NCBI GenBank assembly: GCA_030407085.1
Contig: CM059584.1
Location: 60,217,501-60,281,500 of the forward strand
Reading direction: 5' to 3'
Length of the DNA stretch: 64,000 bases
DNA from: Trichopria drosophilae
Taxonomy: Eukaryota; Arthropoda; Insecta; Hymenoptera; Diapriidae
Part shown: positions 22,291 to 34,310 of the stretch, in pieces
How positions within the stretch are numbered: position 1 is the first letter of the stretch
Layout of the letters: each line of letters begins with the position of its first letter
Translations under genes and position numbers: made by a program
Notes under the pieces: model-generated
The model's input: the letters and a program-made list of their open reading frames with translations, nothing else
Told to the model about the DNA's origin: nothing
Databases searched by the model: none

Positions 22291-23635
22291 TATCAAAAGA
22301 CAAAAACCTCTGGTGTTATCAGGAGCATTCTTTATTCAAAGTTAATCCTTACCTACATAGGTCCTGATTTCATACTTTCATTTTGTCTAGAAACGTCGTA
22401 ATAGACTATGCGAATTTTCACATTTGTTTCTTTGAATATGAATGACAAAATTCTAAATACATTTCGTGCAGTACAGCATCATGGAGTTGTTTAAAATTCA
22501 AATTCCAATTCTCATAAGGATAAATTTGAGAATTCAACTAGAGATTTAAATTGGTCAAATCACATTGTTGAAATTCACTAGTATATTTATTATCAGGTTT
22601 ACTGATATATTACTGATATATTTATTTTCCTTATTTCCATATTTCCATAAAGACAACGAAAACACATTTAATCTCAATTTTCTACAAAATGAGACGTGCT
22701 GAAAAAATTCTGCCAGCACCATCTCTTTCAGCATGAAAAATCATGTCGAAAACACTGTGTTATTCACAAAAATCATGTAAAGAAGTGTTATATATAATTA
22801 GTCTTATATCTGGCTAACTTTGCGACTAAATTATTTGTTTAAAAGTCAGGTCTCTACTAATTTTGGGCTGTGAACACAAAAATTAACTTTGATATATCTT
22901 TTATACTTTCAATAGGAATACAATAAATATTTGTTAACCATCAATTTTTGGATGCAGGAAAAAATCCTACATAAAATACACGTACTCATTCAATAATATA
23001 CTATTAACTGTAGATAATTTTGTAAGTTTTTGGCTTCGAGAGAAGTAATAGAAATAAAAAATGTTTCTAATTCTCTTCTAATATTAAAAGGTGGGTTATG
23101 TCAGGTTTGAAAGATTTTCAGGTAACGATTCAACGAGTACCCTTAAAATATGTAGTTTTTGGATGATTTTCATTTTGAAATTCTATATTCTTGTGTTTTA
23201 ATAAAACAAAATCACGTAACGAGGTCGTTCAAGCGATGAACTAGTCTTGATGCTCCGATTGAACTTTATAGTTTTTGCCAAATATGGCGACTCGCACAAT
23301 TGCCAAGATGGAAAAGGTACATATTTTCGCTGTCCAAAATTTTTAGCATTACAGTGATTTCGTGTGCATAATGTTACAAGTGCAAATTAATTAAACGAAG
23401 AGGACATCGAATTTTCTTAAAGTGGCTCGGTTTTGACAAGTGGCACTGCAGCTGAATAAAACAAAATGCAGTCGTAGTGTAAAACTTTGTTTTATTGCTT
23501 GTACATAAACGGAAACCCTCCGCAGGCATTTTAACAGTTGATACTATTTAATTAAGTTAGGCGTTGGGGAATTGTTAAAAAATAGTTCAACATTCTGCAA
23601 GCATACGTCATCATCATCACCTACGAAGTGGAAAT
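22291..23635. other. AT-rich spacer, no gene seen
   Basis: No coding frame, RNA gene or repeat boundary was recognised up to the MITE. Confidence 0.45.
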
Positions 23636-24378
23636 AGCTCACGGTGAGCTTCGATCAAGTTAAAATAAAAGTATCGTGCACATCGCAGATTTCTTCTGGG
23701 GTCTTTTTGGAATTGCTTAATAATTATTTTAAGCCGTGAATGAAAATGATCGCCAGGAGGAAACTCAAAATAACTCAATTTTTTGTATTCTTTTTTAAGA
23801 TTTTAGTAAATATTTCCATAAAAATAGCATCTAGACCTAATTTGCGTCGCAGATTTCTTCTGGGGTCTTTTTGGGATTTCCTAACGATTATTTTGAGCCG
23901 TTAATGAAAATGATCGCCAGGGGGAAACTCGAAATAACTCAATTTAAAAAATTTTTGTTAAGGTTTTGGTAAATATTTCCGTCAAAATAGCATTTAGATC
24001 TAGTTCTTTTGGCATTAAAACTTAAAGTCTTAATCAGAAAGACAATTCCGATATGTGTAAACTACTTTTATACATTTTAATTCAAAGGATGTTCAAAAAT
24101 AACTAAAAATAAGTAGATTTTGTTGTTTTTTTTTCAATTTCTTTTTTATAATTTTATTATCCGTGACAAAATTACCATAGGGCGAGTTGTACCTTATTAA
24201 AATAATAAAATAAAGTATAAAAAAATTTTTAAAAAAATTGAGTTATTTTGAGTTTTCCCCTGGCGATCATTTTCATTCACGGCTTAAAATAATCGTGGCA
24301 ATCCCAAAAAGACCCCAGAACAAATCTGCGATGTGCACAACACTTTTATTTTAACTTGATCGAAGCTCACCGTGAGCT
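23636..24378. mobile_element. Non-autonomous fold-back/MITE with 148-bp terminal inverted repeats
   Basis: The left terminus (23636-23783) and right terminus (24231-24378) are close reverse complements. Each begins with a near-palindrome, AGCTCACGGTGAGCT on the left and AGCTCACCGTGAGCT on the right. Shared internal landmarks are TCGATCAAGTTAAAATAAAA, GTGCACATCGCAGATTT, TTCTGGGGTCTTTTTGG and AATGAAAATGATCGCCAG. A third copy of the inner half lies in direct orientation at about 23842-23945. The element has no coding capacity. No convincing target-site duplication was seen, so the superfamily is unknown. Confidence 0.8.
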
Positions 24379-25060
24379 GCACACATCGTTGACGGAGGAG
24401 AAGTTAAGGGGGTTGATCTTATGGATTTTGTTCAAATTTCGACAGCGCACTTATCGAATGTTTACATTTGCTATTCTTACAAGGCCAAAGTTTCGAAAAT
24501 CAGCAAAAAATATTTATTGAATTTTACTTTACTACGTTTTAAGGTTCCGCTGTTTACCACTTCCACTATTAATGGCGCTGATACACGCTCGCCTCAAAAT
24601 TTATCGTCGAAATGCACACCTTACAGGCAGTTATCGCGAAAAAAACGCGTTGTGAGAGCAATTTTACAGAAATTGCACACACACCAAACTTTACAGAATT
24701 TTTTTTGCGAAGTAACCGTAACAAACTAGAGGAAATAAATTTCGCCGAATTTATTGAATGTGGTTCCAGTTTATGCTAGTTTGGACACGCACAGAGGAGA
24801 GATAGAGGATAGGAAACAGACTCCACTGCCCTCTATGGAGTATAACTAGCATCAATTTCGGTATGACGGGTCGTGTATCCCACGTGTAAGGCAGTTTATA
24901 TGTACACGCTGGTCAACAAACGCACGCGAGTAAGTGCCCGGTTGGCGGTATGTAAACGGGGATTTGTTTTTATTAATTCGCCGATAGCACAGCTACCTTT
25001 TAAAAAAGCATTGCAATAATTTTCGCGATTAATTGCAATAACTAGCGGATCACGAGTGAA
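24379..25060. other. Spacer, possibly 5' region of a gene
   Basis: GC content rises from about 24780. The 102-codon ORF at 24421-24729 has no recognisable features. The stretch just before 25061 could be a leader for the candidate exon there, but no TATA box or initiator was identified. Confidence 0.25.
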
Positions 25061-25137
25061 ATGGATTATTTTCACGAGTGTTCAGAGCCTGTAAGAGGAA
25101 GGTGGGAAGCAAAGAACAAGAAACTAAAAATATTCGG
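25061..25137 (+). CDS. Candidate first coding exon, 25 codons, unidentified
   Basis: An ATG in good start context (GTGAAATGG) opens a frame encoding MDYFHECSEPVRGRWEAKNK and five more residues, ending at a consensus donor (TTCGG, then GTAAGT at 25138). A possible second exon begins after ATTTAG at 25537 and ends before GTGAGC at 25660. Spliced in phase it would stop at 25622-25624 after a Pro/Thr/Ser-rich stretch (GNTPGSSTVSTPTAAPPIVV). The gene is not recognised and the model is speculative. The strong donor is the main support. Confidence 0.25.
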
Positions 25138-25382
25138 GTAAGTAACAAACGGTATCTTCTCAAATAAAAATAAACCCTACAAATCATAAGTGTCAATCCC
25201 TATTGATAAATTCTAGTATGTAAACAATGTATTTCTACAATTAAAAAAATGTTGAAATTACTTGTCGGCTGATTGCAGCCTTCACTTTCAAATGTAGGAT
25301 CTGTAGATGTGCCCATAGTAATAGGATAACTGTAGTATGCTAACTAGTGTATCCCTTTGTTGAAACAACTTAGCTTGTCAGC

Positions 25383-25511
25383 GTATTACGATACTCCATT
25401 TTAAACTCCATATCACTGCAAATGTCAATCTTGATAGTTAATATACTATTGCCATGAGAATTGACGCTTGCAGTGATTTGAAATTTAAAAGCGAGTATTG
25501 TAATATGTTGA
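25383..25511. repeat. Imperfect inverted repeat (45-bp arms, ~37-nt loop)
   Basis: CGTATTACGATACTCCATTT and onward (25383-25428) pairs with a matching arm at about 25466-25511 that ends GAGTATTGTAATATG. Identity across the arms is roughly 80 percent. The size suits a pre-miRNA-like hairpin or a small fold-back element. Confidence 0.5.
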
Positions 25512-26815
25512 CAAGTAATTTCCACACCGCATTTAGGCAACGGGATACACCATACGGAAATACCCCAGGAAGCTCGACTGTTTCGACACCGACAGCAGCG
25601 CCGCCAATCGTAGTTCATCACTGAAACTTTCACTCGGAAGAGCTGCTGACGGAATTTGGGTGAGCAGCTCGCCCAAACTGAAATTCCTGCGTTCCACTGT
25701 TCGGCGATGAAGCCAGATTTTTCGAAAATTTTTTGAAAACTTGTACTTTTATCTATTGAGTCATTGTTCGTCAAATCGATCACGATCTGATATCACCTCT
25801 CCGATTTTGTTCAAAATTTCAAAAAGTTAGTAGTTGATAAATAAATGGTGTTGTTGTATAGAAGTATATACAGGGTGGCCGAGTTATCTGAAGACATCGA
25901 AATATCTCGAGAATTATGCACAGAATCAAAAAAGTTGTTAGATGAAAGTTGTTCGACACGAAGGGGGGCATCCAGTGATAATTAAATTTACCCCCTCCCC
26001 CAACCCCGGGGGTGGAGTGGGGGCAAAAACAATAAAACTTAAATAGGAACCCCCAGTTTTTATTGCAGATTTGGATTCTCCGGAAAAAAGTACACGAATT
26101 TGACCTAGGAGCTATTGCATTTTGGTTCACAGGTGGCGCTGTAATCGATAAAAATCCAAATTTATCCGAAGACATTGAAATACCTCGAGAACTATGCACA
26201 GAATTAAAAAAGTTGTCGGATGAAAGTTGTTCAACACGAAGAGGGGCATCCAGTAATAATGAAATTTACCCCGTCCTCCATCCCCTGGGGGTGGAGTGGG
26301 GGCAAAAACAATAAAACTTAAATAGGAACCCCCAGTTCTTATTGCAGATTTGGATTCTCCGGAAAAAAGTACACGAATTTGACCTAGGAGCTATTGCATT
26401 TTGGTTCACAGGTGGCGCTGTAATCGATAAAAATCCAAATTTATCCGAAGACATTGAAATACCTCGAGAACTATGCACAGAATAAAAAAAGTTGTCGGAT
26501 GAAAGTTGTTCGACACGAAGGGGGGCATCCAGTAATAATGAAATTTACCCCCTCCCCCATCCCCTGGGGGTGGAGTGGGGGCAAAAACAATAAAACTTAA
26601 ATAGGAACCCCCAGTTTTTATTGCAGATTTGGATTCTCCAATATTGACAATTTTCGCCCGCGTAGCGGATATGGAATACGGTCATTCTAACAAAGCCGGG
26701 AAAAAATACATTTAGCGTTACCCAGGAACAACGACGTGGACGTAGTATTTTTCTGTTCCCTTTGGGGTGCTGGTTTTACGTGAGTCCCCTTGCCTCTCAC
26801 TGTCTCACTGTTCAC

Positions 26816-27882
26816 TTACTTGAGTAAGTGTTCGAAATGTTGACCTTCCACTTCAATGCATTTATTTATTGTTTCTTCAAATGACTTTATACATGATAGA
26901 ATCATATCTGCAGAAATTTCTGCGCAAGCAGTTCTTATGCGTTCCACCATGTTTTCACGAGTCGTTGGTACTTGTTCATAAACCTTACCTTTTAGGTAAC
27001 CCCATAGGAAGAAATCCAGAGATGTTAGATCAGGTGACCTCGCAGGCCAATTAATGGGGCCACCTCTACCAATCCACCTACCATTGTAATCACGGTCTAG
27101 TATTTCCCTTGCTACTCTTGAAAAATGTGCTGGACAACCATCATGCTGAAACCACATTGTCCGTCGGACGTCCATAGCAACATCCTCAAGTAGTAATGGT
27201 ACTTCTTGTTCTAGGAAATCTCGATATTTTGTTCCGTTCAAATTACCTTCAATGAAATAAGGACCAATGAGTTTATTTCCTATGATTCCACACCAAACGT
27301 TCACCGACCAAGGACGTTGATGATTAACTTGTCGTAACCAATGGGGATATTCTACGCTCCAATAATGCATATTATGCCTATTGACGCCACCATGGTTCGT
27401 GAATGTAGATTCATCTGAAAATAATACATTAGCAAAGAAATTGTGGTTCGTTTGCATTTTTTGAAATGCCCATTCACAAAACACCACGCGGTTATGAAAA
27501 TCATCGCCATCTAGTTCCTGGTGCAGTGAAATGTGATATGGGTGAAACTTATGACGATGCAATATTCTTTGAATACTGTCTCTGGAAATGCCGGAACCGC
27601 GATGTAATTGTCGTGTGCTTACATGTGGATTTTGGTGAATAGCTGCTAGTACAGCTACTTCGTTAGCTTCTCCTGTAACTGTTAATCTTCGCTTCCTTTT
27701 TTTCATTTGTACGCTGCCATCAGAGTGAAAGGCATTCACAACTTTGTAAAAAAAAAAGAACGCGAGCGAGCATTATCTGGAAAACGCTCAGCATACAACG
27801 CAACAGCATCGTCAATATTCCTCTTACATTCACCATAAATAAGAATCATTTCGATTTTTTCGGGAACTGTAGCAGGATTCAT
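26816..27882 (-). pseudogene. DD41D Tc1/mariner-type transposase, left copy (one frameshift)
   Basis: A transposase that would cut and paste the element. The start is MNPATVPEKIEMILIYGECK at 27882, earlier than the long downstream frame (27739-26816). A helix-turn-helix region follows (LAAIHQNPHVSTRQLHRGSG), then the catalytic core. First Asp: NVLFSDESTFTNHGG. Second: WFQHDGCPAHFS. Third: RSPDLTSLDFFLWGYLKGKV. The second and third aspartates are separated by 41 residues, which defines a DD41D enzyme, a recognised Tc1/mariner subgroup. The N-terminal ~45 codons are out of frame with the rest because of the poly(A)/poly(T) run at about 27748-27757. This one-base slip makes the copy formally a pseudogene, although all three catalytic residues are intact. 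Confidence 0.85.
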
Positions 27883-28555
27883 TTTTAACTTGCAATTCGA
27901 TTTAAGCAATGAAGGGTAGACAAAAAATAGTCACGTAAACGGAACGTTGTTATTCTAAAAGCAAAGTGACCTCCGACCGAATTACTACCAATACAATGGA
28001 CTTCAAAAACAGTCTTACACTGAGAGACCGTGAATACTAAATTTTAATATGGGGATTAGAAAGTCGCGATATCCATTTACTTCCCTTCAGGAAATTAGAG
28101 AAAAATGTAGGTTAACTGGTTACGTGTGACTCAACTTATGTATAAAATGATATGCTACTTTATTTTCGAGTTATGTCGCCCTCTAGCGTTATGTAACAGA
28201 ACCGGCGCCTGTGATGGCCGAAATGCAAGCGATGTACATGTATGAAACCACGTGAGTTCTCTCGGGGTCCGGTAGATGGCGACGAAATCCCCAAATGAAG
28301 TAGGAGTTTCGTTCTGTTTAATAGAAGCTGGTTTGACCGTCAATGCTCAGCTTATTTATTCTCATTTCGGAAAAAACATACACAGAGAGAATGAATGAGC
28401 TGAGTGAAGGGACATGACGCGTTTTTTAATGGATTGCGTAATGTCCTCTTTTTGTTTATTAAATAATAAATTTAAAACCTAAAATGTAATTTTATTGAAG
28501 GTAGAAAACTTATTTATAAAATTGCTTCCATATTGTATGCCCAAGTTTTATGTAA

Positions 28556-29378
28556 TCACCAAAATCCACATGTAAGCACACGACAATTACATCGCGGTTC
28601 CGGCATTTCCAGAGACAGTATTCAAAGAATATTGCATCGTCATAAGTTTCACCCATATCACATTTCACTGCACCAGGAACTAGATGGCGATGATTTTCAT
28701 AACCGCGTGGTGTTTTGTGAATGGGCATTTCAAAAAATGCAAACGAACCACAATTTCTTTGCTAATGTATTATTTTCAGATGAATCTACATTCACGAACC
28801 ATGGTGGCGTCAATAGGCATAATATGCATTATTGGAGCGTAGAATATCCCCATTGGTTACGACAAGTTAATCATCAACGTCCTTGGTCGGTGAACGTTTG
28901 GTGTGGAATCATAGGAAATAAACTCATTGGTCCTTATTTCATTGAAGGTAATTTGAATGGAACAAAATATCGAGATTTCCTAGAACAAGAAGTACCATTA
29001 CTACTTGAGGATGTTGCTATGGACGTCCGACGGACAATGTGGTTTCAGCATGATGGTTGTCCAGCACATTTTTCAAGAGTAGCAAGGGAAATACTAGACC
29101 GTGATTACAATGGTAGGTGGATTGGTAGAGGTGGCCCCATTAATTGGCCTGCGAGGTCACCTGATCTAACATCTCTGGATTTCTTCCTATGGGGTTACCT
29201 AAAAGGTAAGGTTTATGAACAAGTACCAACGACTCGTGAAAACATGGTGGAACGCATAAGAACTGCTTGCGCAGAAATTTCTGCAGATATGATTCTATCA
29301 TGTATAAAGTCATTTGAAGAAACAATAAATAAATGCATTGAAGTGGAAGGTCAACATTTCGAACACTTACTCAAGTAA
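28556..29378 (+). pseudogene. DD41D transposase, right copy (5'-truncated)
   Basis: From HQNPHVSTRQLHRGSG onward this frame is residue-for-residue the same as the left copy, including all three catalytic aspartates, and it ends with HFEHLLK at the same stop. It lacks the first ~80 residues, because homology begins at about 28556; the annotated ATG at 28533 lies in unrelated central sequence. The perfect agreement indicates very recent duplication or gene conversion between the arms. Confidence 0.85.
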
Positions 29379-30045
29379 GTGAACAGTGAGACAGTGAGAG
29401 GCAAGGGGACTCACGTAAAACCAGCACCCCAAAGGGAACAGAAAAATACTACGTCCACGTCGTTGTTCCTGGGTAACGCTAAATGTATTTTTTCCCGGCT
29501 TTGTTAGAATGACCGTATTCCATATCCGCTACGCGGGCGAAAATTGTCAATATTGGAGAATCCAAATCTGCAATAAAAACTGGGGGTTCCTATTTAAGTT
29601 TTATTGTTTTTGCCCCCACTCCACCCCCAGGGGATGGGGGAGGGGGTAAATTTCATTATTACTGGATGCCCCCCTTCGTGTCGAACAACTTTCATCCGAC
29701 AACTTTTTTTATTCTGTGCATAGTTCTCGAGGTATTTCAATGTTTTCGGATAAATTTGGATTTTTATCGATTACAGCGCCACCTGTGAACCAAAATGCAA
29801 TAGCTCCTAGGTCAAATTCGTGTACTTTTTTCCGGAGAATCCAAATCTGCAATAAGAACTGGGGGTTCCTATTTAAGTTTTATTGTTTTTGCCCCCACTC
29901 CACCCCCAGGGGATGGGGGAGGGGGTAAATTTAATTATCACTGGATGCCCCCCTTCCTGTTGAACAACTTTCATCCGAAAACTTTTTTGATTCTGTGCAT
30001 AGTTCTCAAGATATTTCGATGTCTTCAGATAAATCGGCCACCCTG

Positions 30046-31085
30046 TATAATAAAAAATACAAATTTACAGGTCGGCTTTGTCCTATAAATTGGTTCGATG
30101 AAAGTCTTCTTCGACGTTTCGAACAAACTCGTGTTCATTTTCAAGAGGGTTACTGCAATTAGTACTTGATAAAATTTTCGGAAAATTTGTTCGTACCTTT
30201 ATGAACAACTTTCTTGCTGAAAGTTTTCCGATTCTCGAAAATTGCTCGATAAACGAAGCACCTGAATGCATAAAATCGTGTCTTTTCAGTCTCTCGTAAA
30301 CAATTTCATTTTTTATTCGTTTCAAATTTCTCAAAATTACTATGTTACAGCGATTTGAAATAAAAAATATTTGTGAACCGGCCACACAGTAACCAGTGCT
30401 GTCTAGATAGGACTCAGTCGTGTTTGTTCCTTTCCGTATAGGCGCACAATTCTCGAGTATTCAACTTCAAAAATTCATAACTCGAAAACTAAAAGACATA
30501 CTACTAAATAAAAATTTAAAACAAATATTATATAAAATTTGCCATAAAATAAAAGTATAAAAAAAAATAAAAAGGGAGCACAGTGGTACAAAATCGTTGT
30601 GAAAACAAACATGGTTTTTTCATGCGTTCATTATTATTATATTTATTATATATATTTTTTCGAAAAGTTCGGACTTTTCTACTACAGTGTAGCAAATTCC
30701 ATCCAATTCCGATAAAAGTTCGCGGAGCGATAATTTTTCGAAAATTTTATACCGGCCACCATTTTGATATGACTGGAATTTCGAAAAATCCGCTTATTAC
30801 ATCCATACGTATGACAAATACCTAGTTTTTTGCAATTTTTAACAAAATCGAAGATGTGATGTCAGATCGTGATCGATTTGACGAAGAATTATTCTATTAC
30901 AACTTCGTTATTTAAGTTTGCCTACGATAGTTATCAACCAAAATATCTTTCATTTCCTGTCACTCAAAGAACCCCTGACATAAGAACTAATGTTAAAGTA
31001 TTCATTTGGTTGATAACCGGCCCTCGCATTTAACAGGAAGTTTTCATGTATCTTTCATTATACTGTAACAAAATATAGCGTATTT
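30046..31085. other. AT-rich spacer with dispersed-repeat fragments
   Basis: It contains TGTCAGATCGTGATCGATTT at about 30860, whose inverse copy lies at about 25767-25826 on the other side of the transposon. It also contains 'TTCATAACTCGAAAACTAAA', akin to sequence at 19785. These suggest one dispersed repeat family. No gene was recognised. Confidence 0.4.
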
Positions 31086-33411
31086 CTTACATTTTTGAAA
31101 AAACAATAGAACCTCCATAAGCTACAAATCTGCATTGGTCCTTCCGCCCACCGTTCCAGGAAGCAAGCGCTACACGAATGTCACGATCTTTCTCAAGCGG
31201 GCCACCTAGGTATCGACAAAACGTATAAGCGACTTGCAAAACTGTGCGATTGGCCAGGAATGTACCATGATACCGTGCAGTATGTTCGTAACTGTCACAC
31301 TTGCCAAAAGTGCAACGTCGATCAACGCGGATAAGGGGGATAAATGGGTATCCACGAGGTCGAAGAGCCATGGGCAGTCGTCTCGGTGGATGTGATAGGT
31401 CCCAAACCGCCGAGTAAAAATGATTACTGGTACGTTCTGGTTATGCAGGAAACTTATACGAAATGAGTAGAGTTGTGTCCTCTTAGAACAGCGACTGGTA
31501 AAACAGCCCGGCGCGGTATCGAAGAATGCATTATTTTTCGTTGGGGCACTCCGAAGGCCATGATAACCGACAATGGGACGGAGTTTGTGAATAACCTATT
31601 GATGAACGCTGCTAGCGAATACGGGTTTCGGTCTTCAGCGATCCCCCCTACCACGCGCAAGCTAATCCCGTTGAGCGGACGAATATGGTCCTGAAAACTG
31701 TGATTATCTCGTTTTTGGAGGGCGACCATCGTGAATGGGATGCCCATTTGAATTAATTTAGGTACGCCATTAACACCGCGGTTCACACTTCCACAAAGGT
31801 TTCGCCGGTATTTTTAAATTTTGCGCGAGAACCTCGTACCGTGATATCGATGCGTAGAGTCCTCGAAATCCCGGGTCCCGTAGTAGCGACTCCTTTAGAG
31901 AAATGGGAGAATCGAATGAAACGATTGACCGCACTGCAGGATCTAGTTTCGCGACGTTTATCCGAAGCATCGGATAAACAGGCTACCTGCTATAATCGCG
32001 GTAAGCGTAACGTTACTCATAAGGTCGGAGAACGGATCTGGCGCAAACAACGTGTACTCTCGTCCGCTTCAAAGAATTTTTCAGCTTATCTCGCGAGTGC
32101 CTACGAAGGGCCATACACCTTTTGTAGGATTTTGTCACCAGTCGTCTATGAAGTGAGGGACGAGGAAGGACGCAAGGTCGGCAAAGCACACGTCAAGGTT
32201 CTCAAACCGGTGAGTGAATCTACTGTCACCTCTTGGCTTTCTCCTTTCAATTTTAGCAAGGAAGATGCAGGCTTTACTCGAGCGGTACCGAACCCCTGTT
32301 GGCCCACCCCTTCCGGTCGAATTCATTTGGCGTCCGGCAACCCCGATGGAGTGCAATCGCATCCTGGTGAGCCGGAAGCCCTGGAGGCACTTCGTCCTCG
32401 CAGCTCAAAGCGAGGAAGACCCCGCGGTCCACAGGTCACTCTCAATCTGGATATAGCGACGGGGCGAAGGGCACGCCATTCCCTCCCCGACGTCGAGATT
32501 CCCGGGTGGTTGTGGCCGGAGCCACGGCCAATCCCCTCGACGGAAACCATCAAACGCCGGAATCCGGACTCCCAACATCAACACGGTACCGCCGAGGGCG
32601 CCCGCGGAAAGTCCGCTCGCCAGCACCCCCCAAAACCTGCAGATTAGGACGGGCCATGGAGACTAACGCGCTATTCCCGGCTTCGTCCCCGTAGGCCTTA
32701 AACCCCCACAACCGGCCCCAATCCTGAACGCCATGAAGGAAAAGTATCCGGTGCACGAGTGCTGGAAGCCAGCTTGTCTGAGTCCAGGGCACGTGTGCTC
32801 GGACTGCCCGCTGCCGCTCAGTGCTCGGCGCGGCTGTATAATCTGCGGGTACTGGGACGTCACCAAGGACACCTGCCCGAACTGCCGGGAAGAATGTGAA
32901 GCGCAACAAAGAAGATATCGGGCATAAACGATTTTCGCCAGTTTCTTTTTTTTTCGGTAGTAGTCGGTCCCCATTTTTCGGTATCGTCACATGCGACGAA
33001 AAGAATCTTTTTGTTTTTTTATTTGTTTTTTTTTTTAGGAAAATGCAGGGCTTTGGTGATGGATAAAACGTAAGACTAACACGTAGCATTTGGTTTCGAC
33101 CCCTCTACCTCCCAGCCCTACTCCTACTTGAAATGAATAATCAAGTTAGCAGTATCCGGACGGGAATCTGCAGCGTCCGTCGCGAGAGTCCCGGAATCGG
33201 CTGCACACCGAGGTAGCCGAGTGGGTTTACGGGTTATGCCTTCTCTAAAGGGCCTTCTGTTTCTCGGTTGTGTTTCTCTGTCGGTCCTGCTTTTTTTTCG
33301 TTCACAGCAACAGGGTACCACATCATCGGAGTTTTGGCCTCGCTTCACTTTTTCGGTTCCGGTGAATTGTTCAATGAAAGAATTAAATTCGACTTTACGA
33401 GAAGGGGAGTT
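31086..33411 (+). pseudogene. Ty3/gypsy-like element, integrase to 3' end (5' part missing)
   Basis: This begins within integrase. The HHCC zinc domain spans AGHLGIDKTYKRLAKLCDWP to CHTCQKC (31190-31315). The core carries VISVDVIGPKP (about 31378) and TDNGTEFVNNLL (about 31568). A GPY-like C-terminal segment follows (YEGPYTFCRILSPVVYEV, about 32104-32160). A long Pro/Arg-rich tail and then a Cys-rich peptide (CPLPLSARRGCIICGYW, CPNC, 32733-32927) come before the polypurine tract GAAGGGGAG at 33401-33409. Stops at about 31334, 31465 and 31754 and shifts between blocks make it non-functional. The Cys-rich tail is unusual for this part of a Ty3/gypsy element. Confidence 0.8.
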
Positions 33412-34263
33412 GTGATGTGGTATTTCCGAAGCAATGTAGTCACGGCTCCTGTCTCTTTCATCGAGTCCCGCGTATCACCTAGCAAAACGAGATTCGATTA
33501 GGAAGAGCGCTGGGATCGGATTAGTATGCAAGTATGAATGTTACGTTATTTCGGAATGCTGTGTATTTAGTTTATTCATGTCTTGACCGTCGATAAGGCA
33601 GATCGCTAATACAAGTGCTCAAGATTTGGAGAACCATTGGAACATCGGAATAAGACAAACGATTGCTGGCGACGGCGTCTGGTCCTCAAGGGTACCGCTA
33701 CAATTTGACATCTCAACAAAGATCAGTTGCCGCGGAATCTCGGAGTTTATCAAAATCGACGTCGCGTTCTTGGGAACGCCAATACCTCGGCAGCATAAAA
33801 AGCTCGCCGCCACCTGATTTCGTCCGTCCGGACAACCAACAAAGATGAAATCCAATTGGGCAACGCCGATCTAACCGCCCGTCGCCAGTTCGTCAAAAAT
33901 CGCCACGGTTATCCGGCATCAATGATGCCGCTGCCGCTTCGCCAGCGCCGGGTATTTCTTACTCCCGCTCTGTCCTCAAGCAACGAAATCGCTTCGGAGG
34001 ATCAAGAAAGACATTCTCGTTTGGGGAATAGGCCGAGCCGCGTCGCGATCACTTCGCTAATCACCGCTTTGGATGTGAATTCGGTTTTTCGTGTGTACTC
34101 GGTAACAAGTACGACGTCGTTCCGTACCATCGCTTAAAGTGTGAGGAAACTAGCAATACCGTTAATTTTGGGTTTTCTTTTCTGTAATCCCACGCGCGAC
34201 AGTGTTGCGTCGCCAAACACTGCGGTTTCGGGACGCTTGCCTCGCACTCTCGGATTCTCGCGC

Positions 34264-34310
<47 letters not shown>

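Larger units (their letters stand above)
25871..30045. mobile_element. Palindromic Tc1/mariner-superfamily element (DD41D), inverted double copy
   Basis: The element starts CAGGGTGGCCGAGTTATCTG at 25871 and ends with the inverse (AGATAAATCGGCCACCCTG) at 30045, flanked by TA on both sides. Left arm (25871 to about 27640) and right arm (about 28556-30045) are near-identical reverse complements; sampled stretches match base for base. Each arm has a subterminal repeat of ~280 bp, about 3 units on the left (landmarks at 25884, 26161, 26442) and 2 on the right. The centre (27640-28555) is unique and holds the transposase N-terminus on the left side only. The structure looks like one element plus an inverted, 5'-truncated duplicate sharing a single pair of outer ends. 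Confidence 0.85.

Noticed and set aside
25370..25783. Minus-strand 137-codon ORF
   Set aside because: Part of it is generated by the inverted repeat at 25383-25511 and the rest has no recognisable motif; the opposite strand has better splice signals.
33195..33270. tRNA-like sequence (GAGGTAGCCGAGTGGGTTTA) inside the gypsy 3' region
   Set aside because: The A-box resemblance to a class II tRNA is real, but no matching B box or cloverleaf follows at the right spacing.
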